Of a stretch of DNA of 64,000 nucleotides, positions 17,993 to 25,170 are shown piece after piece. Numbering within the stretch: position 1 is the first letter of the stretch; each line of letters opens with the position of its first letter. A model generated the notes under the pieces. The model was not told where the DNA came from. It worked only from the letters and a program-made list of their open reading frames with translations, and searched no databases. The stretch spans positions 310,001-374,000 of the forward strand of contig NZ_CP109596.1 of assembly GCF_036327755.1 (NCBI RefSeq), written 5' to 3'. A program made the position numbers and the translations under genes. Source of the stretch: Nocardia sp. NBC_01503 (GTDB lineage: Bacteria; Actinomycetota; Actinomycetes; Mycobacteriales; Mycobacteriaceae).

Positions 17993-18481
17993 CTATCCCA
18001 TATGATCGCTCACATGTTCGGTTCCGCCCAAGACTCTCGTGACAGCCGCAATAGCGCTGTCCAGATTCTCGTGCTCCCAGAGACGGACGACCTGCCAACC
18101 AGCTTCGGACAGTGCGGCATTCGCGGCGCGGTCGCGCTCCATGGTGCGGCGAAGCTTTGGGGCCCAATACCATTCGTTCGTCGTCGGCTGACGGCCGTGT
18201 TCCGGGCAGACGTGCCAGAAACAGCCGTCGACAAAGATGGCAACCTTGCGCGCCGTGAAGACGATATCGGGCCGGACCTTCACAGCTCCGAGGTCGAGTC
18301 TGAGATCCTTGCGATACCGGTAGCCAAGCCGATGCAGCTCACGGCGCAGCGCGAGCTCCGGTTTGGTGTCAGTCCGGCGGTTGGCTCGCATGTTCCGGGA
18401 GCGCCCCTCGTTGAGAGGCGCAGGGTAACGACGCTGTTCGCGGGCGTCCCGCCGGGCTTCCGCGGATCGGCCCTCGATCAA
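17993..18481 (-). CDS. vsr: Very-short-patch repair (Vsr) endonuclease
   Basis: Nicks 5' of T:G mismatches produced by deamination of 5-methylcytosine, so it protects the methylated sites of the neighbouring methyltransferase. GRSRNMRANRRTDTKPE is the N-terminal family motif, RPDIVF supplies the catalytic Asp, and FVDGCFWHVCPEHG the catalytic His and zinc cysteine. TTG 18481 (GGGACAG upstream) gives 163 residues and keeps the residues before SRNM that E. coli Vsr also has; ATG 18391 would give 132. It lies antisense between the restriction and methyltransferase genes. Confidence 0.88.
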   Translation of the reverse strand: MIEGRSAEARRDAREQRRYPAPLNEGRSRNMRANRRTDTKPELALRRELHRLGYRYRKDLRLDLGAVKVRPDIVFTARKVAIFVDGCFWHVCPEHGRQPTTNEWYWAPKLRRTMERDRAANAALSEAGWQVVRLWEHENLDSAIAAVTRVLGGTEHVSDHMG

Positions 18482-18649
18482 ATCTGTCCCAATCTCAAAC
18501 AGTTCTATGCCATGCGGAAAGATACTCCAGCACGCACCATCACATGATCCGGCCCCCGCAGTGAAAGGCATCAGCGTGACCGACCTTCGTGTCATCGAAG
18601 CCCATGCCGACTTCGGACGGCAGTTCATCGGCAGCACAGGGAAGGGCGC

Positions 18650-19873
18650 ATGACTCGCATGAAGGCACCTGCCGAAGCAGCCGCTGCGCGGGAAGAGCCC
18701 CGGTACACCTCGATCGAGATCTGTGCCGGTGCGGGCGGACAAGCTGTAGGCCTGCATCAGGCCGGATTTGGTCACCTGGCACTGGTTGAGATCGACAAGC
18801 ACGCAGTCGAGACGCTCGAACTCAATATTCAAGACCATGAGGTCTGGGCTTGGGAGCGCGAAAACTGCGACATACTCGCGACAGATGTCAAGGAATTCAA
18901 TCCCTTCGAGGATTTGAAGAAGCGGGCTGAGCCCTTGAAGCCTGGGGAGCTCGACCTGCTGGCAGGCGGCGTTCCCTGCCCGCCGTTCTCACATGCGGGC
19001 AAGCAGTTGGGCAAGGACGACGAGCGCGACCTCTTTCCTCGCATGCTCGAGCTGGTCGACATTCTCAAACCGCGCGCGGTGATGATCGAGAACGTCCGAG
19101 GTATCAAGGATCCGAAATTCGCGCTCTACCGTGACTGGATCACGGCGAAGCTGGAGGGCGGCTACTTCCTTGGCGACGATGGCGAGTTCGTCGACGAGCA
19201 AGGCCTCGGGTACAAGGTTTGCAAGTGGGAAGTGCTGGAGGCCAGCGACTTCGGCGTGCCACAGCTGCGCCCTCGTGCCATCCTGGTCGCATTTCGCAGC
19301 GATGTCATCGAGGATCTGAAGTACGAATGGCCGACGGCCACCCATGAAGATCCGGTCTCCGTGGCAGACAGCCTCGAAGCCACCATGCGTGAGCGCTACG
19401 AACAACCATATTTCAAGGGAGCCCACAAAACTCGAGCCAAAGCTGCATTCAACAGATGGCTCACGACGGCACGTCAGCGCGACAACGAGCTCAAGGGTAA
19501 AGGCGGAGGTATCGCGCCCACATTGGTTGGCGGGTCGAAGAAACATGGCGGCGCTGACCTCGGCCCCAACCGGGCCAAGGCTGCGTGGAAACAGCTCGGC
19601 GTCTCAGGTATGGGTGTTGCCAATGACATTGAGACCTGCAAGGTCAAGCAAACCGAAGAACGAGACTTGTTCGGCCCCGACGGACCGATGCTGACAGTAC
19701 GACAGGCTGCAATCATCCAGGGGTTCCCGTCCGAGTGGGAGTTCACCGGCGGGAAGACCGCCCAGTATCGGCAGGTGGGCAATGCCTTCCCACCACCGGT
19801 AGCCAAGGCTGTCGGCCAGTCGATTATCGAAGTGCTGAAAGCTGCGGACGAGCGCGATCGGAACGGGAACTGA
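18650..19873 (+). CDS. DNA (cytosine-5) methyltransferase, NaeI-type
   Basis: A 407-residue C5-methyltransferase. Motif I (SAM binding) is SIEICAGAGGQAVGLHQAGF; motif IV with the catalytic Cys is GGVPCPPFSHAGKQ; motif VI is MIENVRG; motif VIII is QLRPRAILVAF; motifs IX-X end in YRQVGNAFPPPVAKAVG. The target-recognition region is about residues 220-340. ATG 18650 has AGGGAAGGG upstream. It should methylate the site cut by the NaeI-like enzyme; its location beside vsr supports 5-methylcytosine as product. It is convergent with the HNH gene, 16 bp apart. Confidence 0.93.
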   Translation: MTRMKAPAEAAAAREEPRYTSIEICAGAGGQAVGLHQAGFGHLALVEIDKHAVETLELNIQDHEVWAWERENCDILATDVKEFNPFEDLKKRAEPLKPGELDLLAGGVPCPPFSHAGKQLGKDDERDLFPRMLELVDILKPRAVMIENVRGIKDPKFALYRDWITAKLEGGYFLGDDGEFVDEQGLGYKVCKWEVLEASDFGVPQLRPRAILVAFRSDVIEDLKYEWPTATHEDPVSVADSLEATMRERYEQPYFKGAHKTRAKAAFNRWLTTARQRDNELKGKGGGIAPTLVGGSKKHGGADLGPNRAKAAWKQLGVSGMGVANDIETCKVKQTEERDLFGPDGPMLTVRQAAIIQGFPSEWEFTGGKTAQYRQVGNAFPPPVAKAVGQSIIEVLKAADERDRNGN

Positions 19874-19889
19874 CCGGGATCTTAGGGTG

Positions 19890-20615
19890 TCATCCTGACG
19901 GATACGATCTGTCGTAGCTCGTCAGGGTGTAGCGCCATCGCGGCCCGCGATGAACCATCCTGTGGCAGTTCGAGCACAGCAGGATCAGATCGGCGAGCTT
20001 CGTCTCCGTCTCACCCGATACATGGAGCGGGACGATGTGATGGCATTCGATGTAGTCCTTACCGCGCTCCCCGTACACCGCTTCGAAGTCGAAGCCGCAT
20101 ACTTCGCAGTACACCCGGGGATTGTGGCGCAGGAATTGAGCAATCTTCTTCTTCCTGGCCCGGGGACTGCGTTCGCGACGGTAGTACAACGCCTCCAGTA
20201 GCCCACCCTCCAGGACTCCTTCATCCATGTCGACGGCGGCGCCACCGAAGGCAATGTCGATAGTCAATACCACGGAGGCCGCCGACCGGCGTATCTGGTC
20301 GGCCACGGCATGCATCTGAGCTGGGTCCGACCGGAAGTCGTCCAGCACCACGCCATCCAAAGAGCCACCACGCGTGGGTTTTCCGGTGTAATCCGGATGC
20401 CGGGTGGCGATGTCCGTAGTCTTGCGCGACACGCTGTTCAGGCTTCGAAACTTCTCATCGCGCACCCTCGGCTCGTGGATCGGCAGCGAACGCAGCAACG
20501 TCGACAAATCCCGCACCCGCGGGTCGTTTTCACACAGTTCGGCCCACCCGTTCTGCCAAACCAGATCACATGCCAGGATCAACTCATCCCGAGTCCACGC
20601 CGGGTTCCGAACCAT
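19890..20615 (-). CDS. HNH endonuclease
   Basis: A 241-residue protein whose C-terminus is an HNH nuclease with zinc-binding cysteines: YCEVCGFDFE, then ECHHIVPLHVSG, then LILLCSNCHRMVH. The N-terminal 130 residues (helical, including LSTLLRSLPIH and FRSLNSVSRKT) look like a DNA- or modification-recognition domain of the kind found in HNH restriction enzymes. ATG 20615 fits best; the frame is open to 20651. It closes the restriction-modification island and may be a modification-dependent or second restriction enzyme. An IS3 element sits 38 bp upstream and may have cut off its promoter. Confidence 0.85.
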   Translation of the reverse strand: MVRNPAWTRDELILACDLVWQNGWAELCENDPRVRDLSTLLRSLPIHEPRVRDEKFRSLNSVSRKTTDIATRHPDYTGKPTRGGSLDGVVLDDFRSDPAQMHAVADQIRRSAASVVLTIDIAFGGAAVDMDEGVLEGGLLEALYYRRERSPRARKKKIAQFLRHNPRVYCEVCGFDFEAVYGERGKDYIECHHIVPLHVSGETETKLADLILLCSNCHRMVHRGPRWRYTLTSYDRSYPSG

Positions 20616-20706
20616 TTGAACCACAGTAGATTCGCATGCGATCCGTAGCAATCTGAATCGCCCCGAGTTTCGTGCTCACTCTCTTTCTTGAGAGGATGGG
20701 CACGAG

Positions 20707-21018
20707 ATGCCAGCGAAGTACGACGAAGCGACCAAGGCCAAGGCTGTGCGGCTGGTCGTCGATCACCGTGATGATTACGACAGCGAGTGGGCCGCGATCA
20801 AGGCGGTCTCGTCCCGGCTGGGTATGACTGCGGAGACGCTGCGGAAATGGATCCGCCAGGCCGCGGTCGATCGGGGCGAGTCCGAGGGGACCTCGACGGA
20901 GTCGGCCAGGGTCATCCGTGAGCAGAAGCGGAAGATTGCCGAGCTGGAACAGACGATCGAAATCCTCTCTGCGGCAACGTCTTTTTTCGCGCGGGACAGG
21001 CACCCGCGACACCATTAG
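20707..21018 (+). CDS. IS3 transposase OrfA
   Basis: 103 residues. An N-terminal helix-turn-helix (KYDEATKAKAVRLV...GMTAETLRKWIRQA) binds the IS ends, and a C-terminal leucine-zipper-like helix (REQKRKIAELEQTIEILS) mediates multimerisation. Near the 3' end the run CTTTTTTCG at 20981-20989 precedes a -1 frame that reads straight into orfB, so an OrfAB fusion transposase is expected by programmed frameshifting. The stop TAG overlaps the orfB GTG by one base. Confidence 0.95.
   Translation: MPAKYDEATKAKAVRLVVDHRDDYDSEWAAIKAVSSRLGMTAETLRKWIRQAAVDRGESEGTSTESARVIREQKRKIAELEQTIEILSAATSFFARDRHPRHH
20981..20988 (+). other. Programmed -1 frameshift site of the IS3 element
   Basis: CTTTTTTC occurs 28 bp before the orfA stop. 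Slipping back one base gives FFRAGQAPATP and continues without a stop into the orfB frame, as in many IS3 elements. The frame continuity is visible; actual slippage is inferred. Confidence 0.7.
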
Positions 21019-21971
21019 TGTGTGAGTTCATCGCCGAGCACAGGGCACGGTTTCCGATCGCGGCGATGTGCCGGGCGCTGACCGGGCGCGGGGTGAAGAT
21101 TTCCCCGCGCACCTTCCATGCCTGGGCGAAACGTGCGCCGTCGAAGCGGGCGTTGTGGGACACCACGGTCACCGAGATCCTCGCGGGCTATTACGAGCCC
21201 GACGAGAACGGCAAACGTAAGCCGGAATGCCTGTACGGGGCGGAGAAGATGTGGGCGCATCTGCGACGCGAAGGGATCCCGGTCGCTCGGTGCACGGTGG
21301 AACGGTTGATGCGGGCCAATGGGTGGCGAGGTGTGGTGCGGCGCAAGCGGATTCGCACTACCGAGGCTGATCCGGCTGCCTCGCGGGCGGTGGATCTGGT
21401 GGATCGGCAGTTCCGGGTGCCGGCACCGAATCTGCTGGTCGTGGCCGATTTCACCTATGTGCGGTTGGTGACCGGCGCATTCGTGTACACGGCGTTCGTG
21501 ATCGACGCCTATGCGGGCCGGATTCTGGGCTGGGAATGCTCGACCAGCAAACTGACCGCGTTCGTGGAATCGGCGATCCGACAAGCGGCCGCGCTGCGGG
21601 TCCGTGAAGGGCATCCGCTGATCGATGCAATCCATCACTCGGATGCGGGAAGTCAGTACACATCAGTGAAATTCGGTGAGACACTGATGCTTTCAGGACT
21701 CAAGCCGTCGATCGGGTCGGTTGGGGATGCTTTCGACAATGCCCTCGCCGAGACCACGATCGGGCTCTATAAGACCGAGGCGGTCCGGGATGATTCCCCG
21801 TTCCGGCGTGGCCCGTTGCACCGCCTGGCGGATGTCGAGCAACTCACCCATGAGTGGGTCAGCTGGTTCAACGAGTCCCGGCTGATGCACCGACTCGGCC
21901 GCAAACCGCCGACCGAGTACGAGGACGACTACTATGCCGCTCTGACCGAACAACCGGTCGGAGACAGATAA
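21018..21971 (+). CDS. IS3 transposase OrfB (DDE integrase domain)
   Basis: 317 residues, the catalytic part of the transposase. HTH_21 region near residues 60-100 (YGAEKMWAHLRREG). The rve-type DDE triad is complete: Asp in VVADFTYV, Asp in HHSDAGSQYTS, Glu in DNALAETTIGLYKTE. The terminal LMHRLGRKPPTEYE segment is typical of the family. The element appears intact and may still be mobile. Confidence 0.95.
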   Translation: MCEFIAEHRARFPIAAMCRALTGRGVKISPRTFHAWAKRAPSKRALWDTTVTEILAGYYEPDENGKRKPECLYGAEKMWAHLRREGIPVARCTVERLMRANGWRGVVRRKRIRTTEADPAASRAVDLVDRQFRVPAPNLLVVADFTYVRLVTGAFVYTAFVIDAYAGRILGWECSTSKLTAFVESAIRQAAALRVREGHPLIDAIHHSDAGSQYTSVKFGETLMLSGLKPSIGSVGDAFDNALAETTIGLYKTEAVRDDSPFRRGPLHRLADVEQLTHEWVSWFNESRLMHRLGRKPPTEYEDDYYAALTEQPVGDR

Positions 21972-22008
21972 CCGGGTGTGCACGAAACCCGGGGCGATTC
22001 ATCGGCGC

Positions 22009-22947
22009 TCAGATGTACGGCGACGGGCTGGGGGCGCAGGGGATTTCGGTGGGGGTACCGAAGGTGTTGAGTACGAGGGCGGCGACCGTCGGGTCTACCG
22101 AGACGCTGTTGTGGCCGGCCATGTTTACCGGGCAGACGTCTTGCAGGACGATGTTTGTCGCGTTGGGGGCTTCGCGGAGGCCGCTGGTGTAGGGGACTAC
22201 TTCGGTGTCGGCTCGGGTTGCGAGGTTGGTGTAGTGGACGTTTGGGGCGTAGACGCCGGCGGCTTGGAGGTTGTGGATGAAGTCGGAGACGGGGAGCATG
22301 TCTACGCAGCCCTGGCAGACGGGGCGGAGGGCGGCGAAGGTTTCGGGGGCTACGTTGAGGCCGTAGGCGGCGTTGACGATGGGGTCGGCGGCGTGGGTGC
22401 CTGCCCAGATGGGGACCAGGTTGAAGGATTGGTCCACTACCTTGTCGCCGCCGTCGAACAACAGGTAGTTGGCGGCTACCAGGGTGCCTTCGGACCAGGT
22501 GAGGAGGTTGACCTTCTCGGCACCGGTCTGTTGCAGGACCCGGTCGACGAAATCGCGTAATTCCTTGCTGGACTGTGGTATTGGTTCCAGGCCACCCATT
22601 CCGGCAATGGGGCCGGATTGGCCGGGGTAGATGCCGTAGGTGACGGAGTACACGCAGTAGCCGTTGTTGTGTAGCAGGGGGGACATGGCGGGCCAGCCCG
22701 CGCCGTTGCCGGTGATGCCGTGGACCAGGACCACCGGCTCGGGGTGGGCGGCGGTGGGGACACAGGTCCAGTCGTTGCCGCCGGGCGGGGTGAAGGGCGG
22801 TGTAGCGCTATTGGTGTCGGCGAACCATTGCGCGACCGAATAGTTGACGGGGAGTTGCTCCGGTTCGGCCGAGGCCGTGCCCGCGGTGCAGATCAGCGCC
22901 GCGGTGGCGATCAGGGAAAGACTGATACGACTACAGATTCGATGCAA
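22009..22947 (-). CDS. Secreted triacylglycerol-lipase-like alpha/beta hydrolase
   Basis: A 312-residue exported hydrolase of the EstA / class 2 lipase type. A Sec signal peptide ends near residue 28 (GTASAEP). VVLVHGITGNGAGW is the oxyanion-hole HG motif. The nucleophile region reads LLTWSEGTLVAANYL, so the first Gly of the usual GHSxG elbow is replaced by Thr and His by Trp. The catalytic His is probably in NMAGHNSVSVD near the C-terminus. Four or more cysteines suggest disulfides. The IS3 right end is 8 bp beyond the stop codon, so the gene is intact but its 3' flank is not. Confidence 0.87.
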   Translation of the reverse strand: MHRICSRISLSLIATAALICTAGTASAEPEQLPVNYSVAQWFADTNSATPPFTPPGGNDWTCVPTAAHPEPVVLVHGITGNGAGWPAMSPLLHNNGYCVYSVTYGIYPGQSGPIAGMGGLEPIPQSSKELRDFVDRVLQQTGAEKVNLLTWSEGTLVAANYLLFDGGDKVVDQSFNLVPIWAGTHAADPIVNAAYGLNVAPETFAALRPVCQGCVDMLPVSDFIHNLQAAGVYAPNVHYTNLATRADTEVVPYTSGLREAPNATNIVLQDVCPVNMAGHNSVSVDPTVAALVLNTFGTPTEIPCAPSPSPYI

Positions 22948-23134
22948 CTCATGCCTCCGCGGGTCGACGCACGCCAGGTAGCCAGAATGTCGCTCGGGCG
23001 TACCTTAGCGGGCGCGATCACGCGGAACGGGGACGAAACGCCGGACGGCCACCGGCACTCGGCCACGCGGCCGAATACGACCGGACAGCCCGGCAAGAGA
23101 TCGAGTGACGACCCGCCTCCAGCGTCCGACTCGA

Positions 23135-23740
23135 CTACAGACCCGCACCCAGCGTGCGCAGGCAGCGCACCGTCAATTCGGCGGGGGTCGCTCCCCCGGC
23201 GGCGGAGTCTTCCACGACCGCCCACTCCTCCAGTGCGATTCGGATTGCCCCGGCGGCGGCCGCGGCGAGCAGGCGCACGCGTACCGGGTCGGTGCCGGGT
23301 TCGGCCAAATCGGCCAGGACCCTTCGCAATTCGCGTTCGCCCTCCATATTGATGCGGTGCCAGACCGCGCGGAGGGCGGGATCGGTCTCCATCGCACGCA
23401 AGAGACCCCGCGTGAGTTCGAAATCGTCTCCGCCGGAGAGGGATTGCAGGGCGGCCAGTTCGAGTTCGGCGACCGTGGGCAGTCGGCGCGGACCCGCGGC
23501 GATGATCTCCAGCCAGTGTTCCGCGCCCGTGGTGAGCATCGGCTCGACGGCGTCCTCCTTGGTGCGGGCGTAGCGGTAGAAGGTGCGCAGGCCGATGCCG
23601 GCCTCGGCGGCGATGCGTTCTGCGGTGACCTCGGCGGTGCCGTATTCGGCGAAGAGGCGAGCGGCGGTGCGGGCGATATCCAGGCGCGTCTCCACCTTGC
23701 GGCGTTCGGCCAGGGTGAGGCGCTGCTCGGGTGCGAGCAT
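23135..23740 (-). CDS. TetR-family transcriptional regulator
   Basis: About 201 residues. The N-terminal HTH is canonical (TAARLFAEYGTAEVTAERIAAEAGIG...FYRYARTKED). The C-terminal ligand domain is of a common actinobacterial type. The frame is open to 23773; I prefer the ATG at 23740 (MLAPEQRL), though ATG 23773 is also possible. It is divergent from the SDR gene, and two overlapping inverted repeats in between are probable operators, so it likely represses the SDR gene and itself. Confidence 0.9.
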   Translation of the reverse strand: MLAPEQRLTLAERRKVETRLDIARTAARLFAEYGTAEVTAERIAAEAGIGLRTFYRYARTKEDAVEPMLTTGAEHWLEIIAAGPRRLPTVAELELAALQSLSGGDDFELTRGLLRAMETDPALRAVWHRINMEGERELRRVLADLAEPGTDPVRVRLLAAAAAGAIRIALEEWAVVEDSAAGGATPAELTVRCLRTLGAGL

Positions 23741-23786
23741 GGCACGTCCTTCGGTCGGAGTGGTCAGGCTCATCCTAGTCTCCGGA

Positions 23787-23810
23787 TGCCACTATGGCAC
23801 GTCATGCCAT
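23787..23810. promoter_or_regulatory. Overlapping inverted repeats, TetR operator
   Basis: TGCCACTATGGCA (23787-23799) and ATGGCACGTCATGCCAT (23794-23810) share the TGGCA/TGCCA half-sites, giving three half-sites in 24 bp between the divergent TetR and SDR genes. Confidence 0.6.
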
Positions 23811-23864
23811 TCAGGCGTAACGTGTCAATCAATGGGGGACGAGACACTGAAGGAGAAGTTCGCA

Positions 23865-24635
23865 ATGGAGCGTTTCACCGACCGCCGAGTACTCATCACC
23901 GGCGCGGGCTCGGGCATCGGCCGGGCCACCGTGCATCGCGTGCTCGCCGAGGGCGGGCAGGTCGTCGCCGCCGATATCAATGAGGCCGGACTGGCCGAGA
24001 CCGTCAAGCAGGCCGCCGATCAGGGCAATGCCGAGCGGATCAGCTCGGTCACCATCGATATCGGCAATGAGGATTCGGTGCGGGCGGGCGTCGCCACCGC
24101 GCTGGAGACCCTGGGCGGGCTGGACGCGCTGATCAATGCCGCCGGGATTCTGCGGTCCGCGCACACCCACGAGATGCCGCTCGAAGATTTCAACAAGATC
24201 ATTACCGTGAATCTGACCGGCACCTTCCTGATGGTCCGCGAGGCACTGCCCGCGCTCCTGGCCTCCGAGAAGGGCGTTATCGTCAACTTCACCTCCACCT
24301 CGGCGTTCTTCGCGCACCCGTACATGTCCGCGTACGCCGCGTCCAAGGGCGGCATCATGTCCATGACGCATGCGCTCGCCGCCGAGTACAGCAAGCAGGG
24401 TCTGCGTGTGGTCGCCGTCGCGCCGGGCTCGATTTCGAGCGATATGACCGACGGCCGCGGCCCGGGCCTGCCCGCCGATGCCGATCTGAGCCTGTTCATG
24501 AAGCTGGCCCCGGGGATCGGCCAGGGCTTCGCTTCGCCCGATACCGTCGCGGGCGTGGTCGCCATGCTCGCCTCCGATGACGGCGCGTTCATCACCGGCA
24601 CCGAGATCCGCATCGACGGCGGCACGCACTACTGA
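23865..24635 (+). CDS. Short-chain dehydrogenase/reductase
   Basis: A 256-residue classical SDR. The N-terminal TGAGSGIGRA is the cofactor Gly motif, NAAG follows, a Ser lies in FTSTSAF, and YAASKG is the catalytic Tyr-x-x-x-Lys. GTEIRIDGGTHY is the typical C-terminus. AAGGAG 7 bp before ATG 23865 sets the start; upstream in-frame ATGs would place it inside the operator region. Probably an NAD(P)-dependent alcohol or 3-oxoacyl reductase; the substrate is not predictable. Divergent from, and probably repressed by, the TetR protein. Confidence 0.93.
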   Translation: MERFTDRRVLITGAGSGIGRATVHRVLAEGGQVVAADINEAGLAETVKQAADQGNAERISSVTIDIGNEDSVRAGVATALETLGGLDALINAAGILRSAHTHEMPLEDFNKIITVNLTGTFLMVREALPALLASEKGVIVNFTSTSAFFAHPYMSAYAASKGGIMSMTHALAAEYSKQGLRVVAVAPGSISSDMTDGRGPGLPADADLSLFMKLAPGIGQGFASPDTVAGVVAMLASDDGAFITGTEIRIDGGTHY

Positions 24636-24694
24636 GTGGTTCTCGGGGGACGACACCGGGAACCCGTCATACCAGAGGACTAGGCGGACCCTGA

Positions 24695-24712
24695 ATTCTC
24701 ACCGAACTCTGT
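24695..24712. promoter_or_regulatory. Degenerate OmpR-type direct repeat
   Basis: ATTCTCA (24695-24701) and ACTCTGT (24706-24712) repeat the 11-bp spacing of the perfect pair at 9098-9115, about 50 bp before the NPW-repeat gene. Confidence 0.3.
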
Positions 24713-24757
24713 TCATGCCATATCTTTTCGGCGATCGGATTCGGCAGAGTGATCGAT

Positions 24758-25117
24758 ATGAGCTCGACGAGAAGTAATTCCGCACGACGGATGATCGCCC
24801 GGGTCGCAGTGGCCGGGGCGATCGCCGCGATTCCCCTTGCCGCGGTATCGATTCCGGCCATGGCGGACGCCCCCGCCGGACCGGATGTCACCGCAGTCAA
24901 CCGGCCGCACTGGGACGACCGGGACGACTGGAACAATCCTTGGAACCGCAATAACCCGTGGGACCGCGACAATCCCTGGGATCGGAACAATCCGTGGGAT
25001 AACGACAACTGGCGCGACCGCCATGACCACTGGGACGACCGCGATCAATGGAATCGCGATCCCCTGCGCTCGTTCCTGCGCCAGTGGGTGCCGACCGGAT
25101 CCTTCGGGAGTCGTTGA
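24758..25117 (+). CDS. Secreted NPW-repeat protein
   Basis: 119 residues, family not recognised. A twin-Arg-containing basic start and hydrophobic segment end in SIPAMADAP, a signal peptide cleaved near residue 36. The mature part is dominated by Trp, Asn, Asp and Arg: the unit NPWDR/NPWNR repeats four times at about residues 59-80 (NNPWNR, NNPWDR, DNPWDR, NNPWDN), then HDHWDDRDQWNRD. It ends QWVPTGSFGSR. Trp/Asn-rich low-complexity repeats could bind carbohydrate or form a surface layer, but there is no direct evidence. It stands alone, followed by a strong terminator. Confidence 0.8.
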   Translation: MSSTRSNSARRMIARVAVAGAIAAIPLAAVSIPAMADAPAGPDVTAVNRPHWDDRDDWNNPWNRNNPWDRDNPWDRNNPWDNDNWRDRHDHWDDRDQWNRDPLRSFLRQWVPTGSFGSR

Positions 25118-25130
25118 ACCCCTGTGTGAG

Positions 25131-25163
25131 ATCGGCCCGGCATTGTTGGGATGCCGGGCCGAT
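25131..25163. terminator. Bidirectional terminator
   Basis: A 13-bp perfect stem, ATCGGCCCGGCAT (25131-25143) with ATGCCGGGCCGAT (25151-25163), between the convergent NPW-repeat and TetR genes. Confidence 0.85.
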
Positions 25164-25170
25164 TCCGTGT

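Larger units (their letters stand above)
20654..22001 (+). mobile_element. IS3-family insertion sequence, complete
   Basis: A 1348-bp element. The left end begins TGAATCGCCCCGAGTTTCGT (20654) and the right end, read inward from 22001, begins TGAATCGCCCCGGGTTTCGT; 23 of 25 terminal bases are identical. It contains overlapping orfA and orfB with a slippery run at 20981-20988. I see no clear 3-4 bp target duplication (ATC left, TCG right). It lies between the HNH gene start and the 3' end of the lipase gene. Confidence 0.93.

Noticed and set aside
24758..25040. Tandem repeats in the NPW-repeat gene as a CRISPR-like or VNTR array
   Set aside because: The repeats are short, in frame, imperfect and lack spacers; they are explained by the protein repeat.
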